Shown here: positions 7,211 to 16,489 of the stretch, piece by piece | Position numbering within the stretch: the stretch's first letter is position 1 | How the letters are laid out: each line of letters begins with the position of its first letter | DNA from: Psychrobacillus sp. BL-248-WT-3 | GTDB lineage: Bacteria; Bacillota; Bacilli; Bacillales_A; Planococcaceae | Assembly (NCBI RefSeq): GCF_012843435.1 | Contig: NZ_JABAFC010000033.1 | Span: 1-41,415 of the forward strand | Direction of reading: 5' to 3' | DNA length: 41,415 nucleotides | The notes under the pieces: model-generated | What the model saw: the letters and a program-made list of their open reading frames with translations, nothing else | Databases searched by the model: none | What the model was told of the DNA's origin: nothing | Translations under genes and position numbers: made by a program

Positions 7211-7807
7211 TTAATCTATTCCATATTCCTTGATGAGTGTCTCCATTTTTCTGCCGAACTCACGATCCAATTTTCGTACTTCATTTAAAATTTCATTTGC
7301 TTTTGTGATTTTATCGGGATCGTTGGCATCCATGCCTGCAGCAACCTCACTAAATGCAATGTGTTGCTTGCTAATGGCATCTATTAGTAACTCATGGGTA
7401 GCTGCAATATCATCATTAGGGGGAATGATTGCTTCTATGTTTTCTAGTACAAACATATTTTGGGGCAGTATTTCTTCATAAATGGCAGTAGCAAATGTAT
7501 AGCTATCGATTTCACCATTTGATGCACCCATTCTAAGTTCATCCCACTGTACCGCTAAGTCAGATACCTGCATATAAGCGTCTCGTACATCATCAACATA
7601 ATACTGTATCAATTCCTTGTCGGCTGTCACAACTTCTGTTTTTTCTTCTTCCTTCGTAACTTCTTTTTCTACTTTAGTTTCAGACTCTTCTTCCTTTTTG
7701 ACGACTTCCACCGTTTCCTTCTCGGGCTTTGCTTCCTTTGAAGATGGAGAACAGGCAGTCACTCCTAGAATAAGGGAAATTAACCCTATCATGAACCATT
7801 TCTTCAT
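7211..7807 (-). CDS. lipoprotein, paralogue 1
   Basis: A 198-residue secreted lipoprotein. Its signal peptide MKKWFMIGLISLILGVTACS has a lipobox (GVTAC) with Cys19. A Lys/Glu/Val-rich linker (residues 25-62) leads to a helical domain (64-198) with QWDELRMGASNGEIDSYTFA, LPQNMFVLENIEAI, PPNDDIAATHELLIDAISKQ and NEVRKLDREFGRKME. This domain is repeated in the neighbouring gene at 8324-8911, with the same order of blocks. I know no function; the all-helical fold and paired arrangement suggest a cell-surface sensor or binding protein. GGAAGGGG lies eight bases before the ATG. Confidence 0.75.
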   Translation of the reverse strand: MKKWFMIGLISLILGVTACSPSSKEAKPEKETVEVVKKEEESETKVEKEVTKEEEKTEVVTADKELIQYYVDDVRDAYMQVSDLAVQWDELRMGASNGEIDSYTFATAIYEEILPQNMFVLENIEAIIPPNDDIAATHELLIDAISKQHIAFSEVAAGMDANDPDKITKANEILNEVRKLDREFGRKMETLIKEYGID

Positions 7808-8137
7808 TTTATTAACCCCTTCCTGTAATTGGAAAGTACTATATTTTTAGTACACGGATCTTTCATACATCTTTTAAACGGGCTAACAAATGCGATACCA
7901 GTGAAGGACATACTAAGACCTTCCTAAGCTGATTTCTTTTTATTTTCGATGAATAAAAAATCACTTACTTAATATATTCAGATGAAAAAATGAAGTCACT
8001 GCTATTTGGTTAATGATCGCTTGTAAAATAGCTTTTGTGTGTTGGTAATAGGGTGTTTTAAGGGGATATAAAAATATAAAGATGAGTATTTTCTTAAATA
8101 GCAAAATCCTGATTAAACGCTAACATTTACAAATAAG

Positions 8138-8206
8138 TGATTGTAGCGGCAGGTCACGACATCAGGATGATGGCTTAACCTGAACAACTGAAAGCGTCTG
8201 TCAGAA
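8138..8206 (+). repeat. dispersed repeat, internally deleted copy D
   Basis: GATTGTAGCGGCAGGTCACGAC is followed directly by GGATGATGGCTTAACCTGA and AAAGCGTCTGTCAG. It matches the left end, the GTGATGGCTTAAC centre and the AAAGCGTC right end of copy A, with about 75 bases missing between left end and centre. It sits in the 516-base gap 7808-8323, in which I otherwise see only a terminator and AT-rich sequence. Confidence 0.6.
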
Positions 8207-8254
8207 ATATATTCACTCAGATGTTATGAAAAAGGGAAGGAGGTTCTTTGGAAA

Positions 8255-8292
8255 TAAAAAAAGATGGACATGAATATATCATGCCATCTTAA
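8255..8292 (-). terminator. terminator of the second lipoprotein gene
   Basis: Read on the minus strand, AAGATGGCATGATATATTCATGTCCATCTTTTTTT forms a hairpin with a bulge followed by a T run, 32 bases after the stop of the lipoprotein gene. Confidence 0.8.
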
Positions 8293-8323
8293 TGTCTTTT
8301 GGTGTATGTGATTTTTTTACAAA

Positions 8324-8911
8324 TCAATCTATATTATATTCAAGTAGTAAATTCTCCATCTCTCTTCCAAATTCGCGATCAAGTTTTCTTACCTCACTCA
8401 AAATTTCGTTCGCCTTAGTCATTTTATTGGAATCGTATGTGTCCATAGCAGTAGCAACCTCACTAAATGCTATATGCTGTTTATTGATTGCGTCTATGAA
8501 AAGTTCATGGGTACGAGCAATTTCATCATTCGGAGGGACTATTGCTTCAATTACTTCAATAATAGCCATGTTTTGGGGTAACAAATCTGTTCTGATTACT
8601 TCAGCGAATTCAGGAGGAGTTACCTCTCCTGTGGAGGAGCCTATTCTTAGAGCATCCCACTGAGCTCCTAAATTAGTAGTCTCCATATAAATTTCCCTAA
8701 CTTCCGTGACATACGTTTCAACAGCTTCTCGATCTTTAAAATTTTCAGGTACTTTAGTAGATACCATTTCTGCCTCTGTCTTACTAGCTTTAAGTTCTAT
8801 TGGTCGTTTTTCCTTGTCAGCTATTGGGGGAGTAACCTCTTCATTTGAATTACAGGCAACTAAGTAAATAGTGCACGAAAGTAAAAATAATAATTTTAGT
8901 CCTTTCCTCAT
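8324..8911 (-). CDS. lipoprotein, paralogue 2
   Basis: A 195-residue lipoprotein homologous to the gene at 7211. Its signal peptide MRKGLKLLFLLSCTIYLVAC has lipobox YLVAC with Cys20, followed by a shorter linker and the same domain: QWDALRIGSSTGEVTPPEFA, LPQNMAIIEVIEAIVPPNDE, HELFIDAINKQHIAFSEVAT and SEVRKLDREFGREME. The start at 8911 follows AAGGAGAG; an ATG 11 codons upstream has no such site. The N-terminal linkers have diverged while the domains remain close, as in a tandem duplication. Both genes have their own terminator and are therefore separate units. Confidence 0.75.
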   Translation of the reverse strand: MRKGLKLLFLLSCTIYLVACNSNEEVTPPIADKEKRPIELKASKTEAEMVSTKVPENFKDREAVETYVTEVREIYMETTNLGAQWDALRIGSSTGEVTPPEFAEVIRTDLLPQNMAIIEVIEAIVPPNDEIARTHELFIDAINKQHIAFSEVATAMDTYDSNKMTKANEILSEVRKLDREFGREMENLLLEYNID

Positions 8912-9082
8912 ATTTTCTCTCCTTTTCTTTGGGTTATAACACACATGGATGGAAGGTTTTTCTTGAACTATAAAACTTTACCCTTCACCTTAAGAAGAAA
9001 AACCAAAAAAGGAGAAAATTGTATAAAATAAATGAAAAATAGAGTATTTAATATTTTTCAGTAGAAATGTATGTAATAGTTG

Positions 9083-9532
9083 TTAGAATAATGGTTTTTC
9101 AAATTGGTTCAGATGGGCAATCACAGCTAGTTGACCAATATGGTAGGCCTCATGACCATACACATGCTGAAATACCCAACGAATTGTCGGAACTGATGGA
9201 GGGATCCACCCATCTGAAAATGATGGCACGTCTATAAGCTGGTCAAATTGTAAAACATCCAAAGAGTTAAGAATAAAATCAGTTTCCATTCTGATTTCCT
9301 CGTAAGCTGTTAAGATTTCTCGAGGTGGTGAATAAGCATCAACAGTAACTTTAGGTTTCTTTTTAAAAGCTATTTCATTGATCCAGAAATCCTCACTGGT
9401 GGCTATATGAGATACTACCCAGGCTACATTATTAGAGTAATTAGGGTGAACTTTCACCCAATTTTCTTCAGACAAATTTTTAAGGTAAGGTATTAAGGTT
9501 TTTCGAAAATCGTTACGATAAGGAAATTGCAA
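9083..9532 (-). CDS. DinB-family protein
   Basis: A 149-residue four-helix-bundle protein of the DinB/YfiT-like superfamily. The expected metal-binding histidines are visible: one in WVVSHIATSEDFW (about residue 42), then the pair in FQHVYGHEAYHIGQLA (H-x-x-x-H, about 126 and 130). Such proteins include metal-dependent thiol transferases and uncharacterised stress proteins; B. subtilis dinB is SOS-induced. It lies downstream of lexA but is separated from it by a strong terminator, and I see no clear LexA box before it. Confidence 0.8.
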   Translation of the reverse strand: MQFPYRNDFRKTLIPYLKNLSEENWVKVHPNYSNNVAWVVSHIATSEDFWINEIAFKKKPKVTVDAYSPPREILTAYEEIRMETDFILNSLDVLQFDQLIDVPSFSDGWIPPSVPTIRWVFQHVYGHEAYHIGQLAVIAHLNQFEKPLF

Positions 9533-9655
9533 TTTGGATCTTCCTTTCCACGGTTAGTAGATTATGATTCTCTTTGTTAAGTTCTTTCATAAAAAGACGA
9601 GGGGAAAGTGTAGACTTAAGGTGTAAAAGCAAGATAAGAAATTATTAGTAAAAAC

Positions 9656-9690
9656 AAAACCCCCTCACATATAAATGTGAAGGGGTTTTT
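9656..9690. terminator. strong bidirectional terminator
   Basis: AAAACCCCCTCACAT pairs with ATGTGAAGGGGTTTTT across a short ATAA loop. On the minus strand it ends lexA. Confidence 0.85.
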
Positions 9691-9783
9691 CGATGATCTA
9701 AACAGAAATGTCCACTTTCTAGTTTAGATATGATATCGGCTCTACGTAATCATACTATGATACGGAAATAAGTCAAGAGATTA

Positions 9784-10413
9784 TTAGTGGATATGTCGGT
9801 AAACTCCAACTACTTTTCCTAAAATCGAAACTTGGTTCACAATAATAGGGTCCATAGTCGAGTTTTCTGGTTGTAATCTAAAATATGTTTTTTCTTTAAA
9901 GAACCGTTTCACAGTAGCTTCGTCGTCCTCAGTCATTGCAACTACAATATCCCCATTATTAGCAGATTGTTGTTGTTTAACCACAACATAATCTCCATTC
10001 AAGATTCCAGCTTCAATCATACTGTCACCCATAATTTCTAACATGAATAGATGGTCGTCCGATGTACCAAACGTTTCAGGTAAAGGAAAGAATTCTTCAA
10101 CATTTTCAATAGCTGTTATAGGCATACCGGCAGTAACTTTACCAACCAAAGGTACATGCACAACACCCTGTCTTTCCACAGAAACTTCCAAACCGTCCAA
10201 TATTTCAATAGCGCGTGGTTTTGTAGGATCTCTCCGAATTAACCCTTTACTCTCTAATCTTGCTAAGTGACCATGCACTGTAGAGCTTGAGGCAAGTCCA
10301 ACAGCCTCGCCAATTTCACGTACGGAAGGTGGATAGCCTTTTTTACGAACCTCTTCTTTTATAAAAGCTAAAATATCTTCCTGTCTTTTCGACGCTTTCT
10401 TCAATGAGTTCAC
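9784..10413 (-). CDS. lexA: LexA, SOS transcriptional repressor
   Basis: A 209-residue LexA (also called DinR), close to the usual 205-207. Residues 1-70 are the winged helix ([36 protein letters not shown]). The cleavage site is Ala95-Gly96 in GKVTAGMP, and the catalytic dyad is Ser131 (MGDSMIEAG) and Lys169 (ATVKRF). It binds SOS boxes and cleaves itself when RecA filaments form on single-stranded DNA. It is divergent from yneA, and three SOS-box-like sites lie in the spacer, as in B. subtilis. Confidence 0.97.
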   Translation of the reverse strand: MNSLKKASKRQEDILAFIKEEVRKKGYPPSVREIGEAVGLASSSTVHGHLARLESKGLIRRDPTKPRAIEILDGLEVSVERQGVVHVPLVGKVTAGMPITAIENVEEFFPLPETFGTSDDHLFMLEIMGDSMIEAGILNGDYVVVKQQQSANNGDIVVAMTEDDEATVKRFFKEKTYFRLQPENSTMDPIIVNQVSILGKVVGVYRHIH

Positions 10414-10482
10414 CTCTTTTAGTAATAAATTACCTACTATATTAATACTTGTTAATAGTATAACAGTGTCCTATACAATATG

Positions 10483-10560
10483 CAAACATAGGTTCTAAAA
10501 TATGTTGACAAAAACAAATGTTCGCATTAGTATTAAATTATAGATACGAACAAACATTCT
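10483..10560. promoter_or_regulatory. lexA-yneA divergent promoter with three LexA boxes
   Basis: Three 14-mers resemble the B. subtilis consensus CGAACRNRYGTTYC: CAAACATAGGTTCT at 10483 (11/14), AAAACAAATGTTCG at 10511 (11/14) and CGAACAAACATTCT at 10547 (12/14). A TTGACA -35 at 10505-10510 with TAGTAT 17 bases on (10528-10533) can drive yneA, and the second box lies inside that promoter. LexA should therefore repress both itself and yneAB. Confidence 0.8.
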
Positions 10561-10577
10561 TATTTGGAGGTTTTAAC

Positions 10578-11558
<981 letters not shown>

Positions 11559-11598
11559 CATACCTTTATATAAGAGATAGCTGAAAGGATGAAATTAA

Positions 11599-11832
11599 AT
11601 GTTAAGTAAAGAAAAATTAGCACGTATAAACGAGCTGTCAAAGAAATCTAAGTCTAGTGGATTATCTATTGAAGAGGCAAAAGAACAAAGTGCACTACGC
11701 AAAGAATATTTGGAAACGTTTAGAGCGACGATGAGAGATACAATTGAACATGTGAAAGTTATTGACCCTTCTGGAAATGATGTAACGCCAGAAAAGGTTC
11801 AGCAAGCAAAAAAGGGTAAATTTCTGAATTAA
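11599..11832 (+). CDS. ynzC: YnzC, DUF896 family protein
   Basis: A 77-residue protein of the DUF896 family. The N-terminal helical hairpin [40 protein letters not shown] is diagnostic, and the C-terminal half ([14 protein letters not shown]) is flexible. It follows yneAB as in B. subtilis, where the three genes form an SOS-induced operon; here the terminator before it suggests at least partly separate expression. Its molecular role is not established. Confidence 0.9.
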   Translation: MLSKEKLARINELSKKSKSSGLSIEEAKEQSALRKEYLETFRATMRDTIEHVKVIDPSGNDVTPEKVQQAKKGKFLN

Positions 11833-11918
11833 CTAATCATTTTAGAAACCTTGATAATACAGAGATTGTTGTCTACACTAATAATATAGAAAAAAATTTG
11901 TTCGAGAGGATGTCATTC

Positions 11919-13919
11919 ATGTCATTACAATCAGATTTATTAGCAATTACGACTATACGTACTCTTTCTATCGATGCAATCGATAAAGCAAACTCTGGTC
12001 ACCCTGGTCTTCCAATGGGGGCTGCACCAATGGCTTATACGTTATGGACAAAACATTTACGCCACAACCCGAGCAACCCTAATTGGTTTAACCGCGACCG
12101 CTTTGTTTTATCTGCTGGTCATGGCTCTATGCTGTTATACAGCTTGCTACATCTTGGCGGATATGATCTTCCAATGGAAGAGATTAAAAACTTCAGACAG
12201 TGGAACTCTAAAACTCCCGGACATCCAGAATTCCGCCACACTGCTGGGGTAGAAGCAACTACTGGTCCATTAGGACAAGGAATTGGTATGGCTGTAGGTA
12301 TGGCAATGGCCGAGGCTCATTTAGCTGCCACTTATAATAAAGAAGGACACTCTGTTGTTGATCACTATACGTACGCGTTATGTGGCGATGGGGATTTAAT
12401 GGAAGGTGTAGCTGCTGAAGCTATTTCACTAGCAGGCCACTTGAAGTTAGATAAATTAATCGTATTGTATGATAGTAATGATATTTCATTAGATGGAGAT
12501 TTACATAAATCTTTCTCTGAAAATATAGCTAAGCGTTTTGAATCTTATGGATGGAATCATATATACGTAGAAGATGGAAATGACATCGAAGCTATTTCTG
12601 CTGCTATCGATAAAGCTAAATCACAAAATGATAAACCAACAATCATCGAAGTTAAAACAGTAATTGGTTTTGGTTCTCCAAACCGATCAGGTAAAGCAGA
12701 TGCGCATGGTATGCCACTTGGAAAAGAAGAATCTCTTTTAGCTAAAGCAGAGTATAAATGGTTATTCGAGGAAGATTTCTATGTTCCAGAGGAAGTATAC
12801 GAGACTTTCAAGGAAGCTGCAGAACGTCAAGGCGTTCAAGAAGAAGCATCTTGGAATGATAAATTTGCAGCATATGAAAAAGAATTCCCAGAATTAGCAG
12901 CAACTTTAAATCAAGCGATTAAAGGAGAAATGCCTGCAAACTTTGCAGATGCTCTTAAATCATATGAAGAAGGTTCTTCACAGGCAAGTCGTGCTGCTTC
13001 AGGAGAAGCAATTAACGCAATTGCTCAGAATCTACCTTCTTTCTTTGGAGGAAGTGCTGACTTAGCTGGTTCTAACAAAACTACTATTAAAAATGCTGGC
13101 GATTTCTCTGCTGAAAACTATGCAGGCAAAAACATCTGGTTTGGAGTACGTGAATTTGCAATGGGAGCTGCACTTAACGGTATGGCATTACATGGTGGTC
13201 TTCATGTATTTGGCGGTACATTCTTCGTATTTAGTGATTATGTTCGACCAGCAATTCGTCTATCTGCCTTAATGGGATTACCAGTTACTTATGTATTTAC
13301 ACATGACAGTATTGCAGTAGGAGAAGATGGTCCAACTCATGAGCCAGTTGAGCACTTAGCATCACTAAGAGCGATGCCAGGTCTATCAGTTATACGACCA
13401 GCTGATTCGAACGAAACTGCTGAAGCATGGAAGCTAGCTGTTTCTTCTAAAGATCAACCGACTGTATTAGTTCTATCACGTCAAAATCTACCAACACTAA
13501 AAGGTTCTGTGGAACAAGCAAGTGAGGGAGTTGCAAAAGGTGCTTATGTCGTTTCTCCAGCAGAAAATGCAGAAGGTATCTTACTTGCAACAGGTTCAGA
13601 GGTTGGACTAGCAGTAGAAGCTCAAAAAGCTTTAGCGGCAGAAGGAATTCAAGTTTCTGTAGTTTCTATGCCTTCATGGGATAGATTTGAAAAACAAGAT
13701 GCGGCATATAAAAATGCAGTACTACCTTCTAATTTAACAAAACGTCTTGCGATTGAGATGGGATCTTCTCTTGGTTGGCATCGTTATGTTGGATTCGAAG
13801 GGGACGTAATTGCAATCGATACATTCGGTGCAAGTGCTCCTGGTGAAATCGTTATGAAAGAATACGGATTTAATGTAGAAAATGTTGTTTCTAAAATGAA
13901 AAACTTACTACAAAAATAA
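11919..13919 (+). CDS. tkt: transketolase
   Basis: A 666-residue thiamine-diphosphate enzyme of the pentose phosphate pathway that moves two-carbon ketol units between sugar phosphates. The N-terminal part has [17 protein letters not shown] and the ThDP/metal motif GDGDLMEGV...[11 protein letters not shown]. The pyrimidine domain has [13 protein letters not shown] and [15 protein letters not shown]. Full family length. The ATG at 11919 (MSLQSDLL) is chosen because GAGAGG at 11904-11909 lies nine bases before it, whereas the ATG at 11910 abuts it. Neighbours match the lexA-tkt-yneF order of Bacillus. Confidence 0.97.
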   Translation: MSLQSDLLAITTIRTLSIDAIDKANSGHPGLPMGAAPMAYTLWTKHLRHNPSNPNWFNRDRFVLSAGHGSMLLYSLLHLGGYDLPMEEIKNFRQWNSKTPGHPEFRHTAGVEATTGPLGQGIGMAVGMAMAEAHLAATYNKEGHSVVDHYTYALCGDGDLMEGVAAEAISLAGHLKLDKLIVLYDSNDISLDGDLHKSFSENIAKRFESYGWNHIYVEDGNDIEAISAAIDKAKSQNDKPTIIEVKTVIGFGSPNRSGKADAHGMPLGKEESLLAKAEYKWLFEEDFYVPEEVYETFKEAAERQGVQEEASWNDKFAAYEKEFPELAATLNQAIKGEMPANFADALKSYEEGSSQASRAASGEAINAIAQNLPSFFGGSADLAGSNKTTIKNAGDFSAENYAGKNIWFGVREFAMGAALNGMALHGGLHVFGGTFFVFSDYVRPAIRLSALMGLPVTYVFTHDSIAVGEDGPTHEPVEHLASLRAMPGLSVIRPADSNETAEAWKLAVSSKDQPTVLVLSRQNLPTLKGSVEQASEGVAKGAYVVSPAENAEGILLATGSEVGLAVEAQKALAAEGIQVSVVSMPSWDRFEKQDAAYKNAVLPSNLTKRLAIEMGSSLGWHRYVGFEGDVIAIDTFGASAPGEIVMKEYGFNVENVVSKMKNLLQK

Positions 13920-13930
13920 TATTCTTATGT

Positions 13931-13976
13931 GCAATTCGAATACTTGGTCTTAAAAGTATTCGAATTGCTATTTTTT
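13931..13976 (+). terminator. terminator after tkt
   Basis: A perfect 15-bp stem, GCAATTCGAATACTT with its complement at 13954-13968, is followed by TATTTTTT. Confidence 0.9.
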
Positions 13977-14068
13977 AAAAGAAATTATATAGAATGCCTA
14001 GCCAATTTATAGTATAATTTCAATTGGTGTCTTGTACACGTAGAGAAGTTGGTAAAGGAGGAAAAACA

Positions 14069-14290
14069 TTGGATACTTGGATATGGGTTGTTATAGTAAT
14101 TGTTGCTTTAATCGGTGGTGTTGTAATTGGATTTTTTGCAGCACGTCAATATATGATGAAATATTTGAAAGAAAATCCACCAATCAACGAACAAATGCTA
14201 CGTATGATGATGGCACAGATGGGTCGTAAACCATCCGAAAAACAAGTGAAACAAATGATGAACCAAATGAATAAAATGCAAAATAAATAA
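14069..14290 (+). CDS. yneF: YneF, UPF0154 membrane protein
   Basis: A 73-residue protein with one N-terminal membrane span (TWIWVVIVIVALIGGVVIGF) and a conserved cytoplasmic tail, ARQYMMKYLKENPPINEQML followed by RMMMAQMGRKPSEKQ, typical of UPF0154. A TTG at 14069 after AAAGGAGG is the start; earlier codons are open but have no ribosome site. The family is nearly universal in Bacillales and Lactobacillales; its function is unclear. It is transcribed separately from tkt because of the strong terminator between them. Confidence 0.92.
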   Translation: MDTWIWVVIVIVALIGGVVIGFFAARQYMMKYLKENPPINEQMLRMMMAQMGRKPSEKQVKQMMNQMNKMQNK

Positions 14291-14316
14291 TAAAGACACT
14301 TAGCAAAGTGCTTTCT

Positions 14317-14363
14317 GACTATAGACAACTCATTTATATTTGAGTTGTCTATAGTCTTTTTTT
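14317..14363. terminator. terminator after yneF
   Basis: A 16-bp perfect stem, GACTATAGACAACTCA with TGAGTTGTCTATAGTC, has an 8-base loop and seven T after it. Confidence 0.9.
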
Positions 14364-14494
14364 ATGAACAATCGGGCCAAATTATAGAATATTGTAGTTG
14401 AAACTTAATATTGCTTAAATCGTAATAAGTATTAGAGTGAGGGATATAAAAAATGTATAACTATGAATAAGCCACTGAGAAAGGTGAGATACAA

Positions 14495-15028
14495 ATGAAA
14501 CAATATCAATTCACTGATGTGTTATACATGAAAAAAAAGAATGTTATTCAAGTGGAAAACAGGGAGAAAGAAAGTGTTGGAACCATTGAAGAAGCAGATA
14601 TTTTAAGATGTGAAAAGGGAAGTGTAGTGTCATTTACTGCTCACAAGGGATCCGAAGTTAAGATCGGGATTAAAAAACGAAATATCAAAAACTTTCTAGT
14701 TGCTACATACATCATTGAAACAGAAGAGAAGACCTATTTTTTGAAAGATAAGCAAGGGAATAGCCTACTCTACTTTTGTGTTATAGGAAATATTGATGAA
14801 CAAGACATACGAATTGAGGAAAATTGGAGCAACGAGATAGAAGTGAAAATAAATCAAATTCATATCGCTACTATTAAACCAAATGAATTCACGCTTAAAA
14901 CAACTATACTCACTGAGGACCACATTTGCGAATCATCTTTACTTTTTGCTGTTATTATTTTGATGTACTTTATGTATAAAATTTATATGAATGAATCCGA
15001 ATCCTTTGAAAATATATTTTTTGATTAA
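14495..15028 (+). CDS. tubby C-terminal-domain-like protein, tentative
   Basis: A 177-residue protein of mostly beta-strand sequence, starting YQFTDVLYMKKKNVIQVENR and containing DILRCEKGSVVSFTAHKGSE and YFLKDKQGNSLLYFCVIGNI. Near the C-terminus is one membrane segment, SLLFAVIILMYFMYKIYM. The strand pattern and length recall tubby-like (YxjI/LURP) proteins of Bacillales, which often end in a membrane helix, but no diagnostic motif is visible. AAAGGTGAGAT precedes the ATG. It appears to be a single-gene unit after the yneF terminator. Confidence 0.5.
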   Translation: MKQYQFTDVLYMKKKNVIQVENREKESVGTIEEADILRCEKGSVVSFTAHKGSEVKIGIKKRNIKNFLVATYIIETEEKTYFLKDKQGNSLLYFCVIGNIDEQDIRIEENWSNEIEVKINQIHIATIKPNEFTLKTTILTEDHICESSLLFAVIILMYFMYKIYMNESESFENIFFD

Positions 15029-15142
15029 TACGGGTACATCTAGGTACTCAAGTATAATCTTAAACTCTTAATATAGAAGCATTCAATTGGGTTCATTGTA
15101 GTAAAGGTGTTACTCTGCGTATCGAGTAATGTCGAACGTTAT

Positions 15143-15294
15143 TTACAAATCCAATAATGCTTTTCTTAATTTCGCTAATTCAAAGTACTCTGCATCATTT
15201 CATACCTTTCAATATCATACGGATTATGTGTATATTCTATCCCGAACTGAGCTGTCGAGCGAACATGTTCTAATAACTTTAATTTATTTTCCAT
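15143..15294 (-). pseudogene. remnant of a Nudix hydrolase N-terminal domain
   Basis: On the minus strand an ATG at 15294, six bases after GAGGA, begins MENKLKLLEHVRSTAQFGIE, then YTHNPYDIERYE. This matches the helical domain that precedes the catalytic part in a group of Nudix hydrolases (pattern AQxGLxYxxNPYDxERYEEL). The frame stops after 39 codons at 15175. Another frame continues AEYFELAKLRKALLDL to TAA 15143, consistent with a frameshift. No Nudix box follows; the sequence runs into unrelated AT-rich DNA. It is a dead fragment in the 492-base gap 15029-15520. Confidence 0.55.
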
Positions 15295-15400
15295 ATATAA
15301 TCCTCGTCTTATTAATGCAAAATCCCCAATTGATATAACTCCTTTTATTACATTGTTAAAATAGAATATTTTTCTTATACTATCTAAAAACCAAATGGAA

Positions 15401-15448
15401 ATGATTTCAAAGCTTCTAGCGGACGTTTTCCATGAAATGAGCGTTAAG
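15401..15448 (-). repeat. dispersed repeat, right-end fragment E
   Basis: Read on the minus strand, CTTAACGCTCATTTCATGG, then AAAACGTCCGCTAGAAG and GAAATCAT, match the right third of copy A (CTTAACGCTCACCCCACGAA, AAAGCGTCCGGCTGG, GGAAATCAA). Only this third remains. It lies between the Nudix remnant and the YqkD-like gene terminator. Confidence 0.6.
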
Positions 15449-15461
15449 ATCCAGCTACATT

Positions 15462-15500
15462 AAAAGAAGATGACCCAAGTATTAAAGGTCATCTTCTTTA
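15462..15500 (-). terminator. terminator of the YqkD-like/HMG-CoA lyase unit
   Basis: AAGAAGATGACC at 15464-15475 pairs with GGTCATCTTCTT at 15488-15499. On the minus strand the stem is followed by TTTTA. It lies 21 bases beyond the stop of the hydrolase gene. Confidence 0.8.
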
Positions 15501-15520
15501 TCTGTTAGAAATATTTAGAA

Positions 15521-16489
15521 TCAGTTATTCGTAAAAGTTTGTATCGGATTCTCTTCTCCTAGCAGGTCATATTGCTTTAAGAAATCTGAGACGATTTCCT
15601 CATATTCCTTGCTGTTCTCATTAAACGATTTAGCATGAGCCCCAATATCAAATAGCTTTAACATCTTTGGACCTCTTTTCTTTTCATATAAGTCCTCAGT
15701 CATTTTCGGTAGTATAAAATCGTCCTCCAGGCTATGAATAAATAGGACAGGCTTTTCAATTTTGTCTACTACATCAATGGGGGATACCAAATTCAGGGTG
15801 TACCCATCTCGAAACTTTAAGAAAAAATTTGCAAATCGGATTGCTAAGCTTGAACGAAGAGGGGTTGTTTGAGTCATAATGTGATACACTTGCTCTTCAA
15901 AGTTGGAAAATGCACAATCGGAGATATAGAAATCTGCATCATCCACAATGGAACCAGCATAGAGAAGGGTGGTGGCTGCGCCCATGGATTCTCCATGTAT
16001 ACCAATAACTGCATTTTCACCTGCCCTTTCTCTAACGGCTTCCACAATAGCCTGTAAATCCATTTTTTCATAGTAACCGAAGCTTGTCGTTTTTCCACCA
16101 GAATCCCCATGTCTACGGTGGTCATATACAACACTATTAAATCCCAGTCGTTCAAACATCCTAACAAATCTAAGTGAATTGATCTTGTTCTCTGTAACGC
16201 CATGACAAATAATAACGTAGTTACTCGTTTCTAATGGCTCGATGAAAATCGCTTTAAGTGAGTATCCGTTTTTCGAGGGGATCCATCGCTCTAATTTATT
16301 TACTGCTGTATACCAAGCTTCATCAAATCGTTTGGATGTAAGCTCCCGGTTATAAATAAAATCATCTTCTTTTTTCTTCATATACATAAGTTTGTTTGTA
16401 AGAAAAAAGCCGAATATAGTAGCAACAGCAGAAATAATACTTGTAAAAATACTCGTCCAAACAATTACTCTTTTTCTCAAGGTCAACAC
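15521..16489 (-). CDS. yqkD: YqkD-like membrane-anchored alpha/beta hydrolase
   Basis: A hydrolase of about 322 residues. An N-terminal membrane anchor (VIVWTSIFTSIISAVATIFG) is followed by an alpha/beta hydrolase domain with ICHGVTENKINSLRF, YDHRRHGDSGGKTTSFGYYE, the nucleophile motif GIHGESMGAATTLLYAG (Ser in G-E-S-M-G), Asp in FIHSLEDDFILP and His in DIGAHAKSF. These blocks match B. subtilis YqkD closely. Substrate unknown. The stop of the HMG-CoA lyase gene directly precedes the GTG at 16489; TTG codons at 16486 and 16480 are alternatives, the last giving better spacing from AGGTG. The two genes form one unit. Confidence 0.85.
   Translation of the reverse strand: MLTLRKRVIVWTSIFTSIISAVATIFGFFLTNKLMYMKKKEDDFIYNRELTSKRFDEAWYTAVNKLERWIPSKNGYSLKAIFIEPLETSNYVIICHGVTENKINSLRFVRMFERLGFNSVVYDHRRHGDSGGKTTSFGYYEKMDLQAIVEAVRERAGENAVIGIHGESMGAATTLLYAGSIVDDADFYISDCAFSNFEEQVYHIMTQTTPLRSSLAIRFANFFLKFRDGYTLNLVSPIDVVDKIEKPVLFIHSLEDDFILPKMTEDLYEKKRGPKMLKLFDIGAHAKSFNENSKEYEEIVSDFLKQYDLLGEENPIQTFTNN

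Noticed and set aside
7911-8130. Possible small gene between the two lipoproteins
   Set aside because: All frames are interrupted; only AT-rich sequence is seen.
15129-15338. A 69-codon plus-strand open frame
   Set aside because: It is antisense to the Nudix remnant, has no ribosome site and no protein-like pattern.
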